64,000 bases of DNA from the NCBI RefSeq assembly GCF_013363995.1, contig NZ_JABWGO010000012.1, positions 124,001 through 188,000 of the forward strand. Direction: 5' to 3'. The notes beneath the pieces were generated by a model. That model was not told the origin of the DNA and ran no database searches. It worked only from the letters and a program-made list of their open reading frames with translations. The position numbers and the translations under genes were made by a program. This DNA comes from Nonomuraea rhodomycinica. GTDB lineage: Bacteria > Actinomycetota > Actinomycetes > Streptosporangiales > Streptosporangiaceae. This document shows positions 40,250-49,738 of the stretch, piece by piece (position 1 is the first letter of the stretch; every line of letters starts with the position of its first letter).

Positions 40250-43182
40250 TGGTTCCACACCCAGTACATGACGTCGTATCCCGCGCCCGGCGGCGATGGG
40301 TAGGTGTCGAAGCTGAAACCGCCGCTGTTGCGGCTGGTGACGGACACGGCGTGCGGGCCGAAGATGTTGAACATGGTGGCCACCGGCAGGGCGGTGGCGC
40401 TGAAGGTGAACCCGTATCCGATGCTGCCGATAGTGCCTGAAGGGAAGCTGGCCAGCCCGCGAGCGAACGCAGCGCCGGAGCCGGGGCTGCCCATCTTGCC
40501 GAAGAAGTCGAGCCATCCGGCTTCCTTCGCCACGAGTCCGCTGATGATCGCAGCGCTCTCGGCGGTGATGGTCAGCTGGGCGACGTCCCGGGATAGCTGG
40601 ATGGTGCCCTTCCGGTCCGACACCAGCACAGAGCCGATCTGGATTGCGGGCGGATTGTCGCCGGTGAACGACGTGATGTAGTGGTACTGGGTGGCGTCCC
40701 GGTAGAACCGGATCTCAGGGTTCGCGCCGAACAGCGGATTCACCACCAGCCGGGCTGAGCTGCCGCTCACCGTGCTCGTGAGCCGCCCAGTGAGGTCGAC
40801 ATCGCCGGTTGACGCGGACACGGTGAAGGTGGCGCTGCCGCTGCTGTTGTAGGCGCGGAACCCGGTCGTGTCGAGTTCGATGCGAGCGCCCGACGTGGCC
40901 GATCGCAGGGTGAAGCTGCCGGAGGAGCTGTCGATGGTGACGGTCTGGGTGCCGCCGCCGTTGAACGCCTTGAGCCCGGTCTCGTCCATCTGGATGCGGG
41001 CACCACTGGCTCCCGATCGCAGCTCGAAGGAGCCGTCGATGTCGAGCCATACGGTCCGAGTGCCGCCCGCGTTGAACAACTGGATACCGGTCACCGTGGA
41101 CATGTCCATACGGGCCCCGGTCGTGCCGCTCCGCAGGAAAAACTGCCCGTTCGTCTGCAACTGGACGAGCGAGGTGCCGGCCCCGTTGTACATCTGCAGG
41201 CCGCTGGCGTTCATCTCCACTCGCGCCCCACTGTCGGCCGTCTTGATGCGGGCGCCGAGCACGATGTCGGCGCTCAACGTCCCCGCCGTGATCTTCGTGG
41301 CGGTGAGGTTGCTGATGTGAGCGTCGTCGATGAGCAGGGCTGTCGCGGTGGCCGACGCCGATGCTGGGGACCGGTTGCCGGCCTCGTCTACGGCGATCAC
41401 CCGGACCCAGCGCGCGGTGGTCTCCTCGACGTCCACGGTGGCGATGGCCGGGATCCCGGCTGTGAGCATGCCTGCGTGGGCGGCGACCTGGCCTTTCAGC
41501 GTGCTGGCATCCGCGGTGAAGCCACTCGTGGAGCCGACGTGAATCTCCAGGTGGTGCAGGTCGAGTTCCAAGTTGTAGGTGCCGCCGCTGGCCTTGCCGA
41601 GCGTGTGCGTGATCTGGATCGCCAGCCGCGACCCGGCCACCGTCGGCGCGGCCGGCGTTGAGGGTGGGATGGTGTCCGGATTCGCCGTCGCGGTCTCGAC
41701 GACGCTCCATGCGCCCTGGTTGTTGCTGGAGTCCACCGCGCGGATCCGGAAGTCGTAGTCGACGCCGGGAGACAGGTCGAACACCATCGCCTGGAGGTCG
41801 CCCCACGGCGCGTACGCGGTCTGCCAGTCGCTGGCGGGCGACACCCCGTACTGCACCTCGTAATGGTGGCCGTCCAGGATCGTCGACCCGTCCATGTTCA
41901 ACGGCAGCAGCCACTTGACCAGCATCTTCGCGCGGGTGTTGCCCAGCGCGTCCAGGTATACGCCGCTGAGGAACGGCAGATCCCAGCTGACTATGCCCGG
42001 CACCGTCGAGTCCGGAATCGGCCTCGGCCCGACCGGCTCCAGACCGCCCGACGACAGGGCCCGCAGCAGCTCACCCACATCGACCGTGGTCTCGCCGCCC
42101 TCGAAGTCCACGTACGGCGTCAGATCCAGCCACACGCCGGCCTGCGACCGGTAGGCGACCGTCGACCCTTCGCGGACTGGCCACGAGGCGCCCGCCATCC
42201 GCAGCTTGACCGGGTTGATGCGTTCGCCCCGGAACGTGATCTCGTTCGCTGGGTCTTCCAGCCCGGAGTCGGGGTCGTACACCCACACCCAGTCGCCGAC
42301 GCGGAAGGCGCCCTGGATGTCGTAGTCGTCGGTGGTCAGCCGCATGGCGTTGCGGGTGCCGAGGTAGCGGTTGAGCTGGATCTGCGCGCGGGTGTTGGCG
42401 TTCCCGGGCGCGGTGCCGGACTCGCTGATCAGGCGGACCCGCTTGACGGGCTGGCCTCTGAGATCCAGGTACGGGTTCGCCGGGTGGTTCGCCGATCCGG
42501 TCGCCGTTGAGCTGCCCTCGCCCTCGGCGAGTACCACCACGCGGGTGGTGAAGTCGTCGACGTCGCGGGCCAGCGCCATGTCTCCGCGCAGCCCGTGCAT
42601 GGTCAGGTCGTCGCCGTCGGTGTGCCGGTTCGGCCGGCGGCGCACGATCACGCACGTCGGTGTCGACTGGAAGAGGGAGGCGGCGGGGCCGGCGTCGAGG
42701 GTCGCATTGCCGTTGACGCGCCACTCGGCGCCCATCGTCGAGCACACGTAGTCGATCGCCTTGCGCCTGCTCTGCCACTGGTGGCGGCCCGTGTACGTGC
42801 CCGGGATGCCGCTGTAGAGGGTGCCCTCCACCACCGCCGTGGCCGCGCCGAGCAGCGCGCGGATCGCCTCGGGGAAGGTCTTGTTGGTGATCTGCACCGC
42901 GGTCTCGAGGACGTCTCCCTTGTCGTCGGCATCGCCCAGCCACACCGCCATGCCATGCCCGGAGACGGTTTTGCGCAGGTGGTCGAAGTCGCGGCCGGTG
43001 AGGACGCCGACGTAGCGGGCCATCGTGAGCAGGCTGTCGCCGTACTCGGCCGGGTTCACCCGGCCAGGCACGATCGCAACGTGACCGAAGAAGCCGAGCT
43101 GGTCGGTGACCGTCTTCGGGGTCTCGTCGACGAGGACGAGGCTCCACGACCCAAGCCCCATCAGGACTTCGTTGACCGGCAC
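40246..43182 (-). CDS. Large tail-tip/receptor protein with FN3 and fibre repeats
   Basis: A 978-residue tail protein. Residues 1-380 resemble siphovirus tail proteins that follow the distal tail protein (Gp37/endopeptidase-tail type). Two fibronectin-III-like modules are visible (about 440-510, ending DFRIRAVDSSNN; and about 520-620, ending VRVIAVDEAGN). At about 645-800 there are four tandem 36-38-residue repeats of the form SGARIxxxxTGLxxYN...GSFxLRS, as in beta-helical fibre shafts. The C-terminus (about 800-978) is a probable receptor-binding region ending VMYWVWNQ. Gap to the previous gene is four bases. Confidence 0.8.
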   Translation of the reverse strand: MPVNEVLMGLGSWSLVLVDETPKTVTDQLGFFGHVAIVPGRVNPAEYGDSLLTMARYVGVLTGRDFDHLRKTVSGHGMAVWLGDADDKGDVLETAVQITNKTFPEAIRALLGAATAVVEGTLYSGIPGTYTGRHQWQSRRKAIDYVCSTMGAEWRVNGNATLDAGPAASLFQSTPTCVIVRRRPNRHTDGDDLTMHGLRGDMALARDVDDFTTRVVVLAEGEGSSTATGSANHPANPYLDLRGQPVKRVRLISESGTAPGNANTRAQIQLNRYLGTRNAMRLTTDDYDIQGAFRVGDWVWVYDPDSGLEDPANEITFRGERINPVKLRMAGASWPVREGSTVAYRSQAGVWLDLTPYVDFEGGETTVDVGELLRALSSGGLEPVGPRPIPDSTVPGIVSWDLPFLSGVYLDALGNTRAKMLVKWLLPLNMDGSTILDGHHYEVQYGVSPASDWQTAYAPWGDLQAMVFDLSPGVDYDFRIRAVDSSNNQGAWSVVETATANPDTIPPSTPAAPTVAGSRLAIQITHTLGKASGGTYNLELDLHHLEIHVGSTSGFTADASTLKGQVAAHAGMLTAGIPAIATVDVEETTARWVRVIAVDEAGNRSPASASATATALLIDDAHISNLTATKITAGTLSADIVLGARIKTADSGARVEMNASGLQMYNGAGTSLVQLQTNGQFFLRSGTTGARMDMSTVTGIQLFNAGGTRTVWLDIDGSFELRSGASGARIQMDETGLKAFNGGGTQTVTIDSSSGSFTLRSATSGARIELDTTGFRAYNSSGSATFTVSASTGDVDLTGRLTSTVSGSSARLVVNPLFGANPEIRFYRDATQYHYITSFTGDNPPAIQIGSVLVSDRKGTIQLSRDVAQLTITAESAAIISGLVAKEAGWLDFFGKMGSPGSGAAFARGLASFPSGTIGSIGYGFTFSATALPVATMFNIFGPHAVSVTSRNSGGFSFDTYPSPPGAGYDVMYWVWNQ

Positions 43183-43186
43183 CTGG

Positions 43187-44371
43187 TCACCTCCTCACGG
43201 CCGCGACAACCTCGGGCAGCGCGCCGAGGTATTGATCCCTGAGGTTGGTGGCCTGATCGCCCGACACCGCGCTGCCGCCGCCGGCCACGACGCCGAGGAA
43301 GAAGTCCATCGCTGTCGAGCTCGTCTTCGTCAGGCCCCCGCTCACGTGCGGGTCGAAGTTGCGCGCCGAGCCGGCGACGACCCGGTTGCCGTCGCTGTCG
43401 TCGGCGGAGCGCACCACGTACGAGGTGGCGTCCGTGCATGTCTCCGCGCTGGCGAGGTAGACCGACATGGTGCCGGAGTCGCCCCGCTGCAGATACCCCT
43501 CGAGAATCCGGGAGCCGCGGCGCAGGGTGAGGTCCAGGTAGGCGCGGCCGACCGGCGAGCGGCGGACAGCCAGCCGCACGATGCAGCTCTCCAGGTCATT
43601 GCGCAGCACCGACGCCGAGTCCCACCCGGTGACCTGGGTGCCGCCGATGTCGACCCACCACCGCTTCGGCCGCCACACGCCGCCAGTGAAGCTGGCAACC
43701 TCCAGACTTCCGCCGCTGGCCACGGGCCGGACGCGGACGAGCCCGTTGGACAGCTCCCAGGCGTCCTCGTCCAGCGGGTGCGCGGTGCCGACCCGCTCGA
43801 CGCCGCCGGTCAGCACCCGAACCCGGCCGCGCAGGTAGTCCTCCACGCGGCAGCCCCATCGCGGCGACACCCCCGCGGGCACGCCGCGGTAGACGGTCAT
43901 CACGCCGTCGGTGGTGGGGCGGGTCATCGTGGACGGCAGCGTGCTGCCGGAGTAGTAGGCGAAGTGCCCGATCGGCGGCGCATGCCACCGCTCGCCCGCC
44001 AGCGAGAAGTCGTTCGCGCGGACGGCGCCGGCGAGCCGCGACTCCAGGTCGACGTCGGTGTCCGGGCCGTGCCGTTGCAGGCTGATCTTCCAGGCGATCT
44101 CGGTGATGCCCTGGCGCTTCCGGTCCTTCACGTCGCCGGACGCGGAGCTGATCGTGTAGTAGCCGTTGCGCTCGGACTTCTCCTCCCAGATCGCCTGCAC
44201 CAGCCCGCCCTGGCCGCCGAGCACGCCGTCGAAGCGGTCCCACACGTCGTCGCGGGTGATGAGCGGACACACCTCGACGCCGGAGATGTGAAGCGACCAG
44301 CCCTGATAGGCGCTCTCCGAGAAGGTCATCGTCTCGCGGAGCGTGAGACGGCCGAGCTGCAGGTCTGCCAC
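43187..44371 (-). CDS. Distal tail-type minor tail protein
   Basis: A 394-residue protein directly downstream of the tape measure, the usual place of the distal tail (Dit) protein. The N-terminal part (VADLQLGRLTLRETMTFSESAYQGWSLHISGVEV, then VWDRFDGVLGGQGGLVQAIWEEKSERNGYYTI) fits a Dit-like beta sandwich; the rest is beta-rich (KRWWVDIGGTQVTGWDSASVLRNDLESC). GTG 44371 has GGGAGG upstream. Confidence 0.75.
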   Translation of the reverse strand: MADLQLGRLTLRETMTFSESAYQGWSLHISGVEVCPLITRDDVWDRFDGVLGGQGGLVQAIWEEKSERNGYYTISSASGDVKDRKRQGITEIAWKISLQRHGPDTDVDLESRLAGAVRANDFSLAGERWHAPPIGHFAYYSGSTLPSTMTRPTTDGVMTVYRGVPAGVSPRWGCRVEDYLRGRVRVLTGGVERVGTAHPLDEDAWELSNGLVRVRPVASGGSLEVASFTGGVWRPKRWWVDIGGTQVTGWDSASVLRNDLESCIVRLAVRRSPVGRAYLDLTLRRGSRILEGYLQRGDSGTMSVYLASAETCTDATSYVVRSADDSDGNRVVAGSARNFDPHVSGGLTKTSSTAMDFFLGVVAGGGSAVSGDQATNLRDQYLGALPEVVAAVRR

Positions 44372-44390
44372 ATGCCCTCCCAACGGAAAG

Positions 44391-44444
44391 TGTCTACCGG
44401 TAGACAGATGGGCGGTGGAGCCTTAGAGTGTCTAGTAGTAGACA
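44391..44444. promoter_or_regulatory. Paired palindromic operators over a promoter
   Basis: TGTCTACCGGTAGACA (44391-44406, perfect) and TGTCTAGTAGTAGACA (44429-44444, perfect six-base arms) are centred 38 bp apart. TAGACA (44401-44406) and TAGAGT (44424-44429), 17 bp apart, make a reasonable -35/-10 pair that the two sites overlap. This is a compact autoregulated promoter for the plus-strand HTH gene at 44459, and could also block late transcription entering 44371. Confidence 0.75.
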
Positions 44445-44458
44445 TCATGGAGGCGGGC

Positions 44459-44770
44459 ATGGATCAGCGGCTCATCACCGGACCCAACGAGCTGTACCAC
44501 GACGACCGCGACAGCATCGACTGGACCGAAGACCCCGACTTCAGGTTCCTCACCGAAGTTGATGCGCTTCAGACGCTGGAAATGCTGGGCAACGACCTCA
44601 GAGCGGCTCGCGAGCAGGTCAAGCACCTGATGCGCTACATCCGGGCCGCCGCCGTTTCCGCGCGGAACGGCACCGTCCAAGACGGCCAGGTCTCCCCGCA
44701 GGCGATCATCAACCACACCAAGCTGGCCCGTCAGACCGTGTACAACATGATCGGCGAGAAGGCGGAATGA
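44459..44770 (+). CDS. Plus-strand HTH regulator within the tail operon
   Basis: A 103-residue protein with GGAGG five bases before ATG 44459 and a C-terminal helix-turn-helix (SPQAIINHTKLARQTVYNMIGEKAE). The N-terminal two thirds are acidic and helical (FRFLTEVDALQTLEMLGNDLRAAREQVKHLMRYI). It faces the tape-measure gene, 1 bp from its stop. With its own double operator it looks like a lysogenic regulator or a moron-borne repressor. Confidence 0.7.
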   Translation: MDQRLITGPNELYHDDRDSIDWTEDPDFRFLTEVDALQTLEMLGNDLRAAREQVKHLMRYIRAAAVSARNGTVQDGQVSPQAIINHTKLARQTVYNMIGEKAE

Positions 44771-44771
44771 C

Positions 44772-47700
44772 TCATCCGGCGTACACCTCCCGGTCCAAGG
44801 TGCGTATCTCCTGCCGGATCTCCTCGACCATCCGCCGGAACGAGCCGGGGTCGCGCGGGTCGAGGATGCCCCGCACGGTGAGGTTCTCGATCGTCACCCC
44901 TCCACCGGCCGCCGCCGCACCAGGTGCCGCGGCCGGGGCCGCGAACGCCCCGTCGAACGCGGGCGCCGGAGAGGCGGGCTCGGTAAACGCGCCCACCGTG
45001 GCATCGGCCATCCGCTGGGCCGCCGACTGGATCATCGGCTGGCCGGCGTCCATGCCCACCACGAGACCGGCCGGCAACTGCTTGCCGATCTCGGCGAACA
45101 GCCGCGACGGGGAGTGGATGCCGAGGGCGTCGCGCACCCAGTCGGGCATGATCCCGCGGAAGAAGTTGTACAGCGAGTCGCGCAGCCAGTTGTACATGCC
45201 GACCATGCCGTTCCAGAACCCCACGATCAGGTCCCGGCCGGCTCCGCCCAGCAGGCTGCCCATGTTGCCGAGCGCGCCGGTGATGGCGCCGGGCAGGCCG
45301 CGGACCCAGTTCAGGAGCTCGTTGAACTTGCCGATCGCCCAGTCCTTGGCCTGGCCGAACCAGCGGGCGAACATGTCGGGCAGGCCGCTGATCCAGTTCT
45401 TGATGCCGTTGATCAGGTCGGGGATGATGCTGTGGCCGATCAGCCGGTCGTACAGTTCCGTGAACTTCTGGATCACGCCGCCGACCGTCTGCGTGACGAT
45501 GATCAAAAACTTGGTGATCTGCGGCAGCACCCGCTCGGCGATCACCGCCGCCAGCTCGATGAACAACGGGATATGCGGCGCCATCCGCTTCAACAGGTCC
45601 GTGAAGACGGGCAGCAGCGGCAGCATCGCCTGATTCAGGTCGACCATGCTCCTGATCAGCGCCGGCAGGTGCGGCAAGATCGCCACCACAGCGTCGATGA
45701 ACCGAGGCATCAAGCTGACCGCGAGGTCCGCCAACGGCGGCAGCAGGTTCACCAGCGCCGGCAGGAAGGACAGGAAGGCGCCGACGAGCTGCGGGATGTA
45801 CGGCGCGACCTGCCGGACCGCGTCCAGCAGCGCCAGCCCGATGATCTGCGCCGTCTGCGTCAACGGCGGCAGGATTTGCAAGATCACGCCGATGAGCTCG
45901 CCGAGCACCGACACGAAGGCTTGGCCGATCACCCCGACCAGCTGACCGATGATCGGCATCAGCGGAGTCAGCGCCGGGACGAGTCCCTGCACCAGGTGAG
46001 TGATCAGCGCGGCGATCTGCGGTAGCAGCGGCGCCAAGGCCGGCACGAGCGCGTTGATCACCGAGGCGGCCAGTTCGACCACCATCGGGACGATCGGCGC
46101 CAGCGCGGCCAGGGCCTGCCCGAGCGCGCCAACGAGCCGCTGCAGGGACGGCAGGATCGCCTGCACCCCGCCCGCCAGCGAGGTGGCGATCAGGGCGGCA
46201 AGTTGGCCGACGACCGGCAGCAGCGGCGCGATCGCGGAGAGGATGCCGCCCAGGGCGGCGCCGAGGGGCTGCAGCGCCGGCGCGAGCTGGGCCACCCCCA
46301 GAGCGAAGGCGCCGAAGAACGCCTGCACGCCGGGCAGGAGGGCGGCGATCGCAGGCCCGATCGCCGCGAGCAGCGGCTTCAAGGTGGCGAACGCCGCGGC
46401 GATGGCCTGGCCGAGCGGCAGCATGGCGGGCGCGAGCGCGGCGACCGCCTGCCCGATACCGTGGATCATGGCGACGATGCCGGGCCCGACCGCGGCAATG
46501 GCCGGGCCGAGCGCGGCGATGGCCTGCGCGAGCACCGGCCCGAGCGCGGTCGCCAGCTTGGCCGCCTCGGGCGCGATGGCGGCGACAGCCCCGCCGACCG
46601 CCTGGATGATCGGCAGCAGGGCGCGGCCGATGTCGTTGAGCGCGCGGAAGACCGTGACCAGCACGTCCTGGCCCTGCGCGCTCTTGACCCAGCGGGCGAA
46701 CACGTCCACGAGCTGTCCGAGCACGCCGAGCGCGTCGCCCCCGGCGGTGCGGGCGGCATCCATCAGCCCGTCGAAGATGTCCCACAGGTCCTTGGCGAGC
46801 GCGCCAAGCTGCTTGAGCACGGCGAGCGCCCGGTCCATCCACGCCCACGCCTGCCCCCCGGCCGACACCCGGGACATCCACTCGCCGAACCTGGTCAGCG
46901 AGTCGGTGAGCCCGCCGGACAGGCCGGCCAGCCATGACGAGCCGACCGTGCCCAGATCGACGAAGCCGCGCAGCAGCGGCTGCAACGCGCCGTTCAGCGC
47001 GCCGACGAGGGTGTGGGTGTCGCCGATGACCGTGTTGAACTGGCCGAGGGTACGGTCGGCGGTCGCGAAGTCGAGGACGGTGCGCACCATGCCGCCGAAC
47101 TCGCCGGCCAGCCCGGCGATCGCCGGCCGCAGCACGTTGGCCGAGGTCAGCCACCGCTCCATCTGGCCGAGGAGCGGCTCCAGGAACGCGTCCTGCGCGA
47201 CCGCCTTGAACCCTTGCAGCAGCGGGATGGCCTGCTGGAACTCGGTGATGAACGCCCGGCCGCTCTCGCTCAGCTTCCCGAGCGCCTCCTCCAGCTTCTT
47301 CGCGTTGCCCGACAGTGCGGCGCCCATGGCCTCGCCGAGCCCGCCCGTCGCGAGCTTCCACACCGAGAAGGCGGCAGCCCCAGCGAGGGCGACGCCGGGC
47401 AGCGCAGCGAGCAGCCCGCCCAGCGGCGCCAGCGACGCGGCCAGCGCCACCGTGTACCCGGCCGCCGACGCCGCAGCAGCCCCCAGCGCGGCCACACCAG
47501 ACGCGACCGCCGCCCACTTGCCGACCGTGGCCAGCAGCCCAGCAGCAGCAGACGTGGCCGCGCCCAGCCCCGCCGTGAACCGGCCGAGCGACGGCAGCAT
47601 CGCGTCGAGCGCCCGCTTGCCGAGGTCGCCGAGCTTGGACAGGCTGCCGCCGAGCCCGTCGACAAACGCTCGACCGAAGGTTTCGCCGAGCCGCGATCCG

Positions 47701-48170
47701 TGACCGTCTCGCATCCGCCGGTCGATGCCGCGGTTGATGCCGTCACCAGCGGCCTCGCCGAGCGCCTCGCCGGCGGACACGAATCGGCCGCGCTCGTCCC
47801 TCCACCGGCCGTTGGCGTCCCGCCAGAACCGGCGCGAAAACTCCTGCCCGCCCGCATCACCGGCGTCGCCGCCGAGCCGCTTGCCCGCGGCGACGAACGG
47901 GGCGCCGTCGTCACCGAACCGGACGGCGCCCGCCTCGGCCATGCGGCGGCCGAACTCTTCTCCCGCGGCGTCCCCTGCGGCGTCGCCGAGGTCGCGGCCG
48001 GCGGCGGCGAACCGGCCGCGCTCGTCGCGCAGACGGTTGGCCGCTTCCTGGGAGAACTGCTTGCCGAACTGGTCGCCTAGCCCGGCGAAGCCGCGCTCGA
48101 CGTCGTCCTTGAACCGGTCGGTGAGGGCGCGGACGCGGACGTACGCCTCCGCCAGTGGGGTGCCGGGCAT
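44772..48170 (-). CDS. Tail tape measure protein
   Basis: An 1132-residue protein that sets tail length. Residues 1-150 are charged and helical with repeated (D/E)RGRFxxAG units (LRDERGRFAAAGRDLGDA, WRDERGRFVSAGEALGEA). Residues about 195-270 are hydrophobic. About 480-900 is a long series of amphipathic repeats of the type LAPALxPLxxAIxAxxxxLxPLLxxI, typical of tape measures. The C-terminal part contains WGIPSPS-type HSPSRLFAEIGKQLP (about 1055). ATG 48170. Confidence 0.93.
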   Translation of the reverse strand: MPGTPLAEAYVRVRALTDRFKDDVERGFAGLGDQFGKQFSQEAANRLRDERGRFAAAGRDLGDAAGDAAGEEFGRRMAEAGAVRFGDDGAPFVAAGKRLGGDAGDAGGQEFSRRFWRDANGRWRDERGRFVSAGEALGEAAGDGINRGIDRRMRDGHGSRLGETFGRAFVDGLGGSLSKLGDLGKRALDAMLPSLGRFTAGLGAATSAAAGLLATVGKWAAVASGVAALGAAAASAAGYTVALAASLAPLGGLLAALPGVALAGAAAFSVWKLATGGLGEAMGAALSGNAKKLEEALGKLSESGRAFITEFQQAIPLLQGFKAVAQDAFLEPLLGQMERWLTSANVLRPAIAGLAGEFGGMVRTVLDFATADRTLGQFNTVIGDTHTLVGALNGALQPLLRGFVDLGTVGSSWLAGLSGGLTDSLTRFGEWMSRVSAGGQAWAWMDRALAVLKQLGALAKDLWDIFDGLMDAARTAGGDALGVLGQLVDVFARWVKSAQGQDVLVTVFRALNDIGRALLPIIQAVGGAVAAIAPEAAKLATALGPVLAQAIAALGPAIAAVGPGIVAMIHGIGQAVAALAPAMLPLGQAIAAAFATLKPLLAAIGPAIAALLPGVQAFFGAFALGVAQLAPALQPLGAALGGILSAIAPLLPVVGQLAALIATSLAGGVQAILPSLQRLVGALGQALAALAPIVPMVVELAASVINALVPALAPLLPQIAALITHLVQGLVPALTPLMPIIGQLVGVIGQAFVSVLGELIGVILQILPPLTQTAQIIGLALLDAVRQVAPYIPQLVGAFLSFLPALVNLLPPLADLAVSLMPRFIDAVVAILPHLPALIRSMVDLNQAMLPLLPVFTDLLKRMAPHIPLFIELAAVIAERVLPQITKFLIIVTQTVGGVIQKFTELYDRLIGHSIIPDLINGIKNWISGLPDMFARWFGQAKDWAIGKFNELLNWVRGLPGAITGALGNMGSLLGGAGRDLIVGFWNGMVGMYNWLRDSLYNFFRGIMPDWVRDALGIHSPSRLFAEIGKQLPAGLVVGMDAGQPMIQSAAQRMADATVGAFTEPASPAPAFDGAFAAPAAAPGAAAAGGGVTIENLTVRGILDPRDPGSFRRMVEEIRQEIRTLDREVYAG

Positions 48171-48202
48171 GCAGCACCCCCTCGACCGGTCCTTGAGAGT
48201 GG

Positions 48203-48447
48203 CTATCCGGCTGCCATGCGGGCGATCAGACGGCGGCGCTCGGCGCGTTCTTCTGGCGTGCGCGGCCGACGCGGCTTCGAATCGCTGGGGTCGGAGAACG
48301 CCTGACGGAAGCTGGTGTGGGCGTCAGGCTCGACCTTGTCGAGCGCTCCGGCCAGGGCCAGAAGCGCGGTCGTCTGCAGGGTCTGCTGCTGCCAGTCGAT
48401 CCAGCAGGCGTGGATGACGTCGAGCTGGTCGCGTAGGGGAAGATCCT
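48203..48447 (-). CDS. Frameshift extension of the tail assembly chaperone (gpGT-like)
   Basis: This frame lies in -1 relative to the gene at 48448. It runs on past that gene's stop as RLEDLPLRDQLDVIHACWIDWQQQ to a TAG at 48203-48205 and encodes about 80 residues. It has no convincing start codon of its own, and sits between the first chaperone and the tape measure, exactly where siphoviruses make a G-GT product by frameshift. The slippery site was not identified. Confidence 0.65.
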
Positions 48448-48912
48448 CTAACCGTAGGAGACGACCTTGCGAGGCGCCGTCTCCGTCTCCGCCGTGGCCT
48501 CGCTCGGGACCTCGGCCACCGTGCCCCGAGAGAAGGAAACGACCCTGGCAGTACCCGCGGCGTTCGGCGGCCCATCGGAAGAGTCCGAGGACCTGTCCGT
48601 AGGGCGGTCGGCCTCCTCGGAGGCGAGGTCGCCGAGGATGTTCATCAGCGTTTCGCCGTCCGTGCCGTTGCGCCTGCAGTGGGCGCGGAACCGCTGGTAC
48701 TCGTTCTCGCCGAGCAGCGCCAGGTAGATGTCGGCGAGGATGGCGCCCGCGCGGGGGTCGGTGGTGTCCATGCCGACGCTGGCCAGCCGGGCGAACTCCG
48801 ACAGGTCCATCATCGAGACGCTGCCTTCGCCGGTGAAGACCTCGCCATCGAGCTCAAACCGTAGGACTGGGGCCGCCTGGTTCTGCTGGCGCTTGGAGGT
48901 GTAGGAGCGCAT
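48448..48912 (-). CDS. Tail assembly chaperone (gpG-like)
   Basis: A 154-residue protein: N-terminal beta part (APVLRFELDGEVFTGEGSVSMMDLSEFARLA), helical middle (AILADIYLALLGENEYQRFRAHCRR, GETLMNILGDLASEE) and an acidic/Ser-rich disordered tail. Its position between the tail tube and the tape measure, and the overlapping -1 frame, mark it as the tail chaperone. ATG 48912 overlaps the stop of the tail tube gene. Confidence 0.75.
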   Translation of the reverse strand: MRSYTSKRQQNQAAPVLRFELDGEVFTGEGSVSMMDLSEFARLASVGMDTTDPRAGAILADIYLALLGENEYQRFRAHCRRNGTDGETLMNILGDLASEEADRPTDRSSDSSDGPPNAAGTARVVSFSRGTVAEVPSEATAETETAPRKVVSYG

Positions 48913-49466
48913 CAGGCGGCCCTCGCCTCGTCGAAGATGACCTTGAACAGCTTGGCGGCCGAAGGCTTCTCCAGCTTGAACTCGCACGGAATGACTGCCT
49001 TCTCGGCGCCCTTGCGGCGGTTGATCTCAAGGCCGCCCGTCTGCAGCGCCTTGCGATACACCCACCTCTCCTCGCCGTCCTCGGACTCCCAACCGAGCAT
49101 GACTCTGACCTCTTCGCCCAGGTCAGGCGGTTCGAAGGTGACGATGCCGGTGCCGGCGACGATGCTGCCGCCGTTGAGGGCGCGCTGCATGTTCTTGGCC
49201 GTCATCTCGGCCAGGGCGAAGGAGACGCTGCCCTCGCGGCTGGTGAGCGCGACGGCGACGGGGTCGAGTTCTTCGGCCACCTCGACGCTCTCGCTGTCGA
49301 CGCTGTAGTTGAACGTCGAGCCTTCGTCGGTGTAGCCGAGCGGCACCCAGTTCGCTGACACTGACTCCCACGGAGTGGTCAGGTCGGCAGGCTCGGGAGT
49401 GCCGAGCACGGCGATGTACAGCTTGCCGGGGCCGAGCGCGATCGCGTTCGGGTTTCCACGAGCCAT
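48912..49466 (-). CDS. Major tail (tube) protein
   Basis: A 184-residue protein of the siphovirus tail-tube type: GKLYIAVLGTPEP, WVPLGYTDEGSTFNYSVDSESVEVAEELDPVAVALTSREGSVSFALAEMTAKNM and a C-terminal beta-rich part. The phrase around YTDEG and SVEVAEELDP is common in actinophage tail tube proteins. ATG 49466. Confidence 0.85.
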   Translation of the reverse strand: MARGNPNAIALGPGKLYIAVLGTPEPADLTTPWESVSANWVPLGYTDEGSTFNYSVDSESVEVAEELDPVAVALTSREGSVSFALAEMTAKNMQRALNGGSIVAGTGIVTFEPPDLGEEVRVMLGWESEDGEERWVYRKALQTGGLEINRRKGAEKAVIPCEFKLEKPSAAKLFKVIFDEARAA

Positions 49467-49738
49467 CAGGCGTCACCCTTTCCGGTGGTGGTGGCCTGGC
49501 CGTTCTCGGTCTCAGGCTCGCTTTGGGGCTGGTCCGGGGCGGCGTATCCGTCAGGGAGGCGGACCTTGGTCTGCCAGCCGTACTTCTCGACGTGCTCGAC
49601 GGGCACCTGGTCGCCGGGGTTGAAGGCGCGCCCGAACTGGCCGCCGATGTACAGCGGGCGCTCGGCGATGTAGTACGGCGGCGCGGCCGGAGCCGGAGCT
49701 GGGGTGGGCGACTTGTCGTCGCGTCGGGCGGCCATCAT
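49466..49738 (-). CDS. Small phage protein between connector and tail tube genes
   Basis: A 90-residue protein with Pro/Ala-rich ends and a short folded-looking core (YYIAERPLYIGGQFGRAFNPGDQVPVEHVEKYGWQTKVRLPDG). No family recognised. ATG 49738 or 49735. Confidence 0.6.
   Translation of the reverse strand: MMAARRDDKSPTPAPAPAAPPYYIAERPLYIGGQFGRAFNPGDQVPVEHVEKYGWQTKVRLPDGYAAPDQPQSEPETENGQATTTGKGDA

Noticed and set aside
45114..48080. Several long plus-strand frames across the tape measure region
   Set aside because: They lie opposite the tape measure gene and are Gln/Arg/Asp-rich shadows of its repeats.
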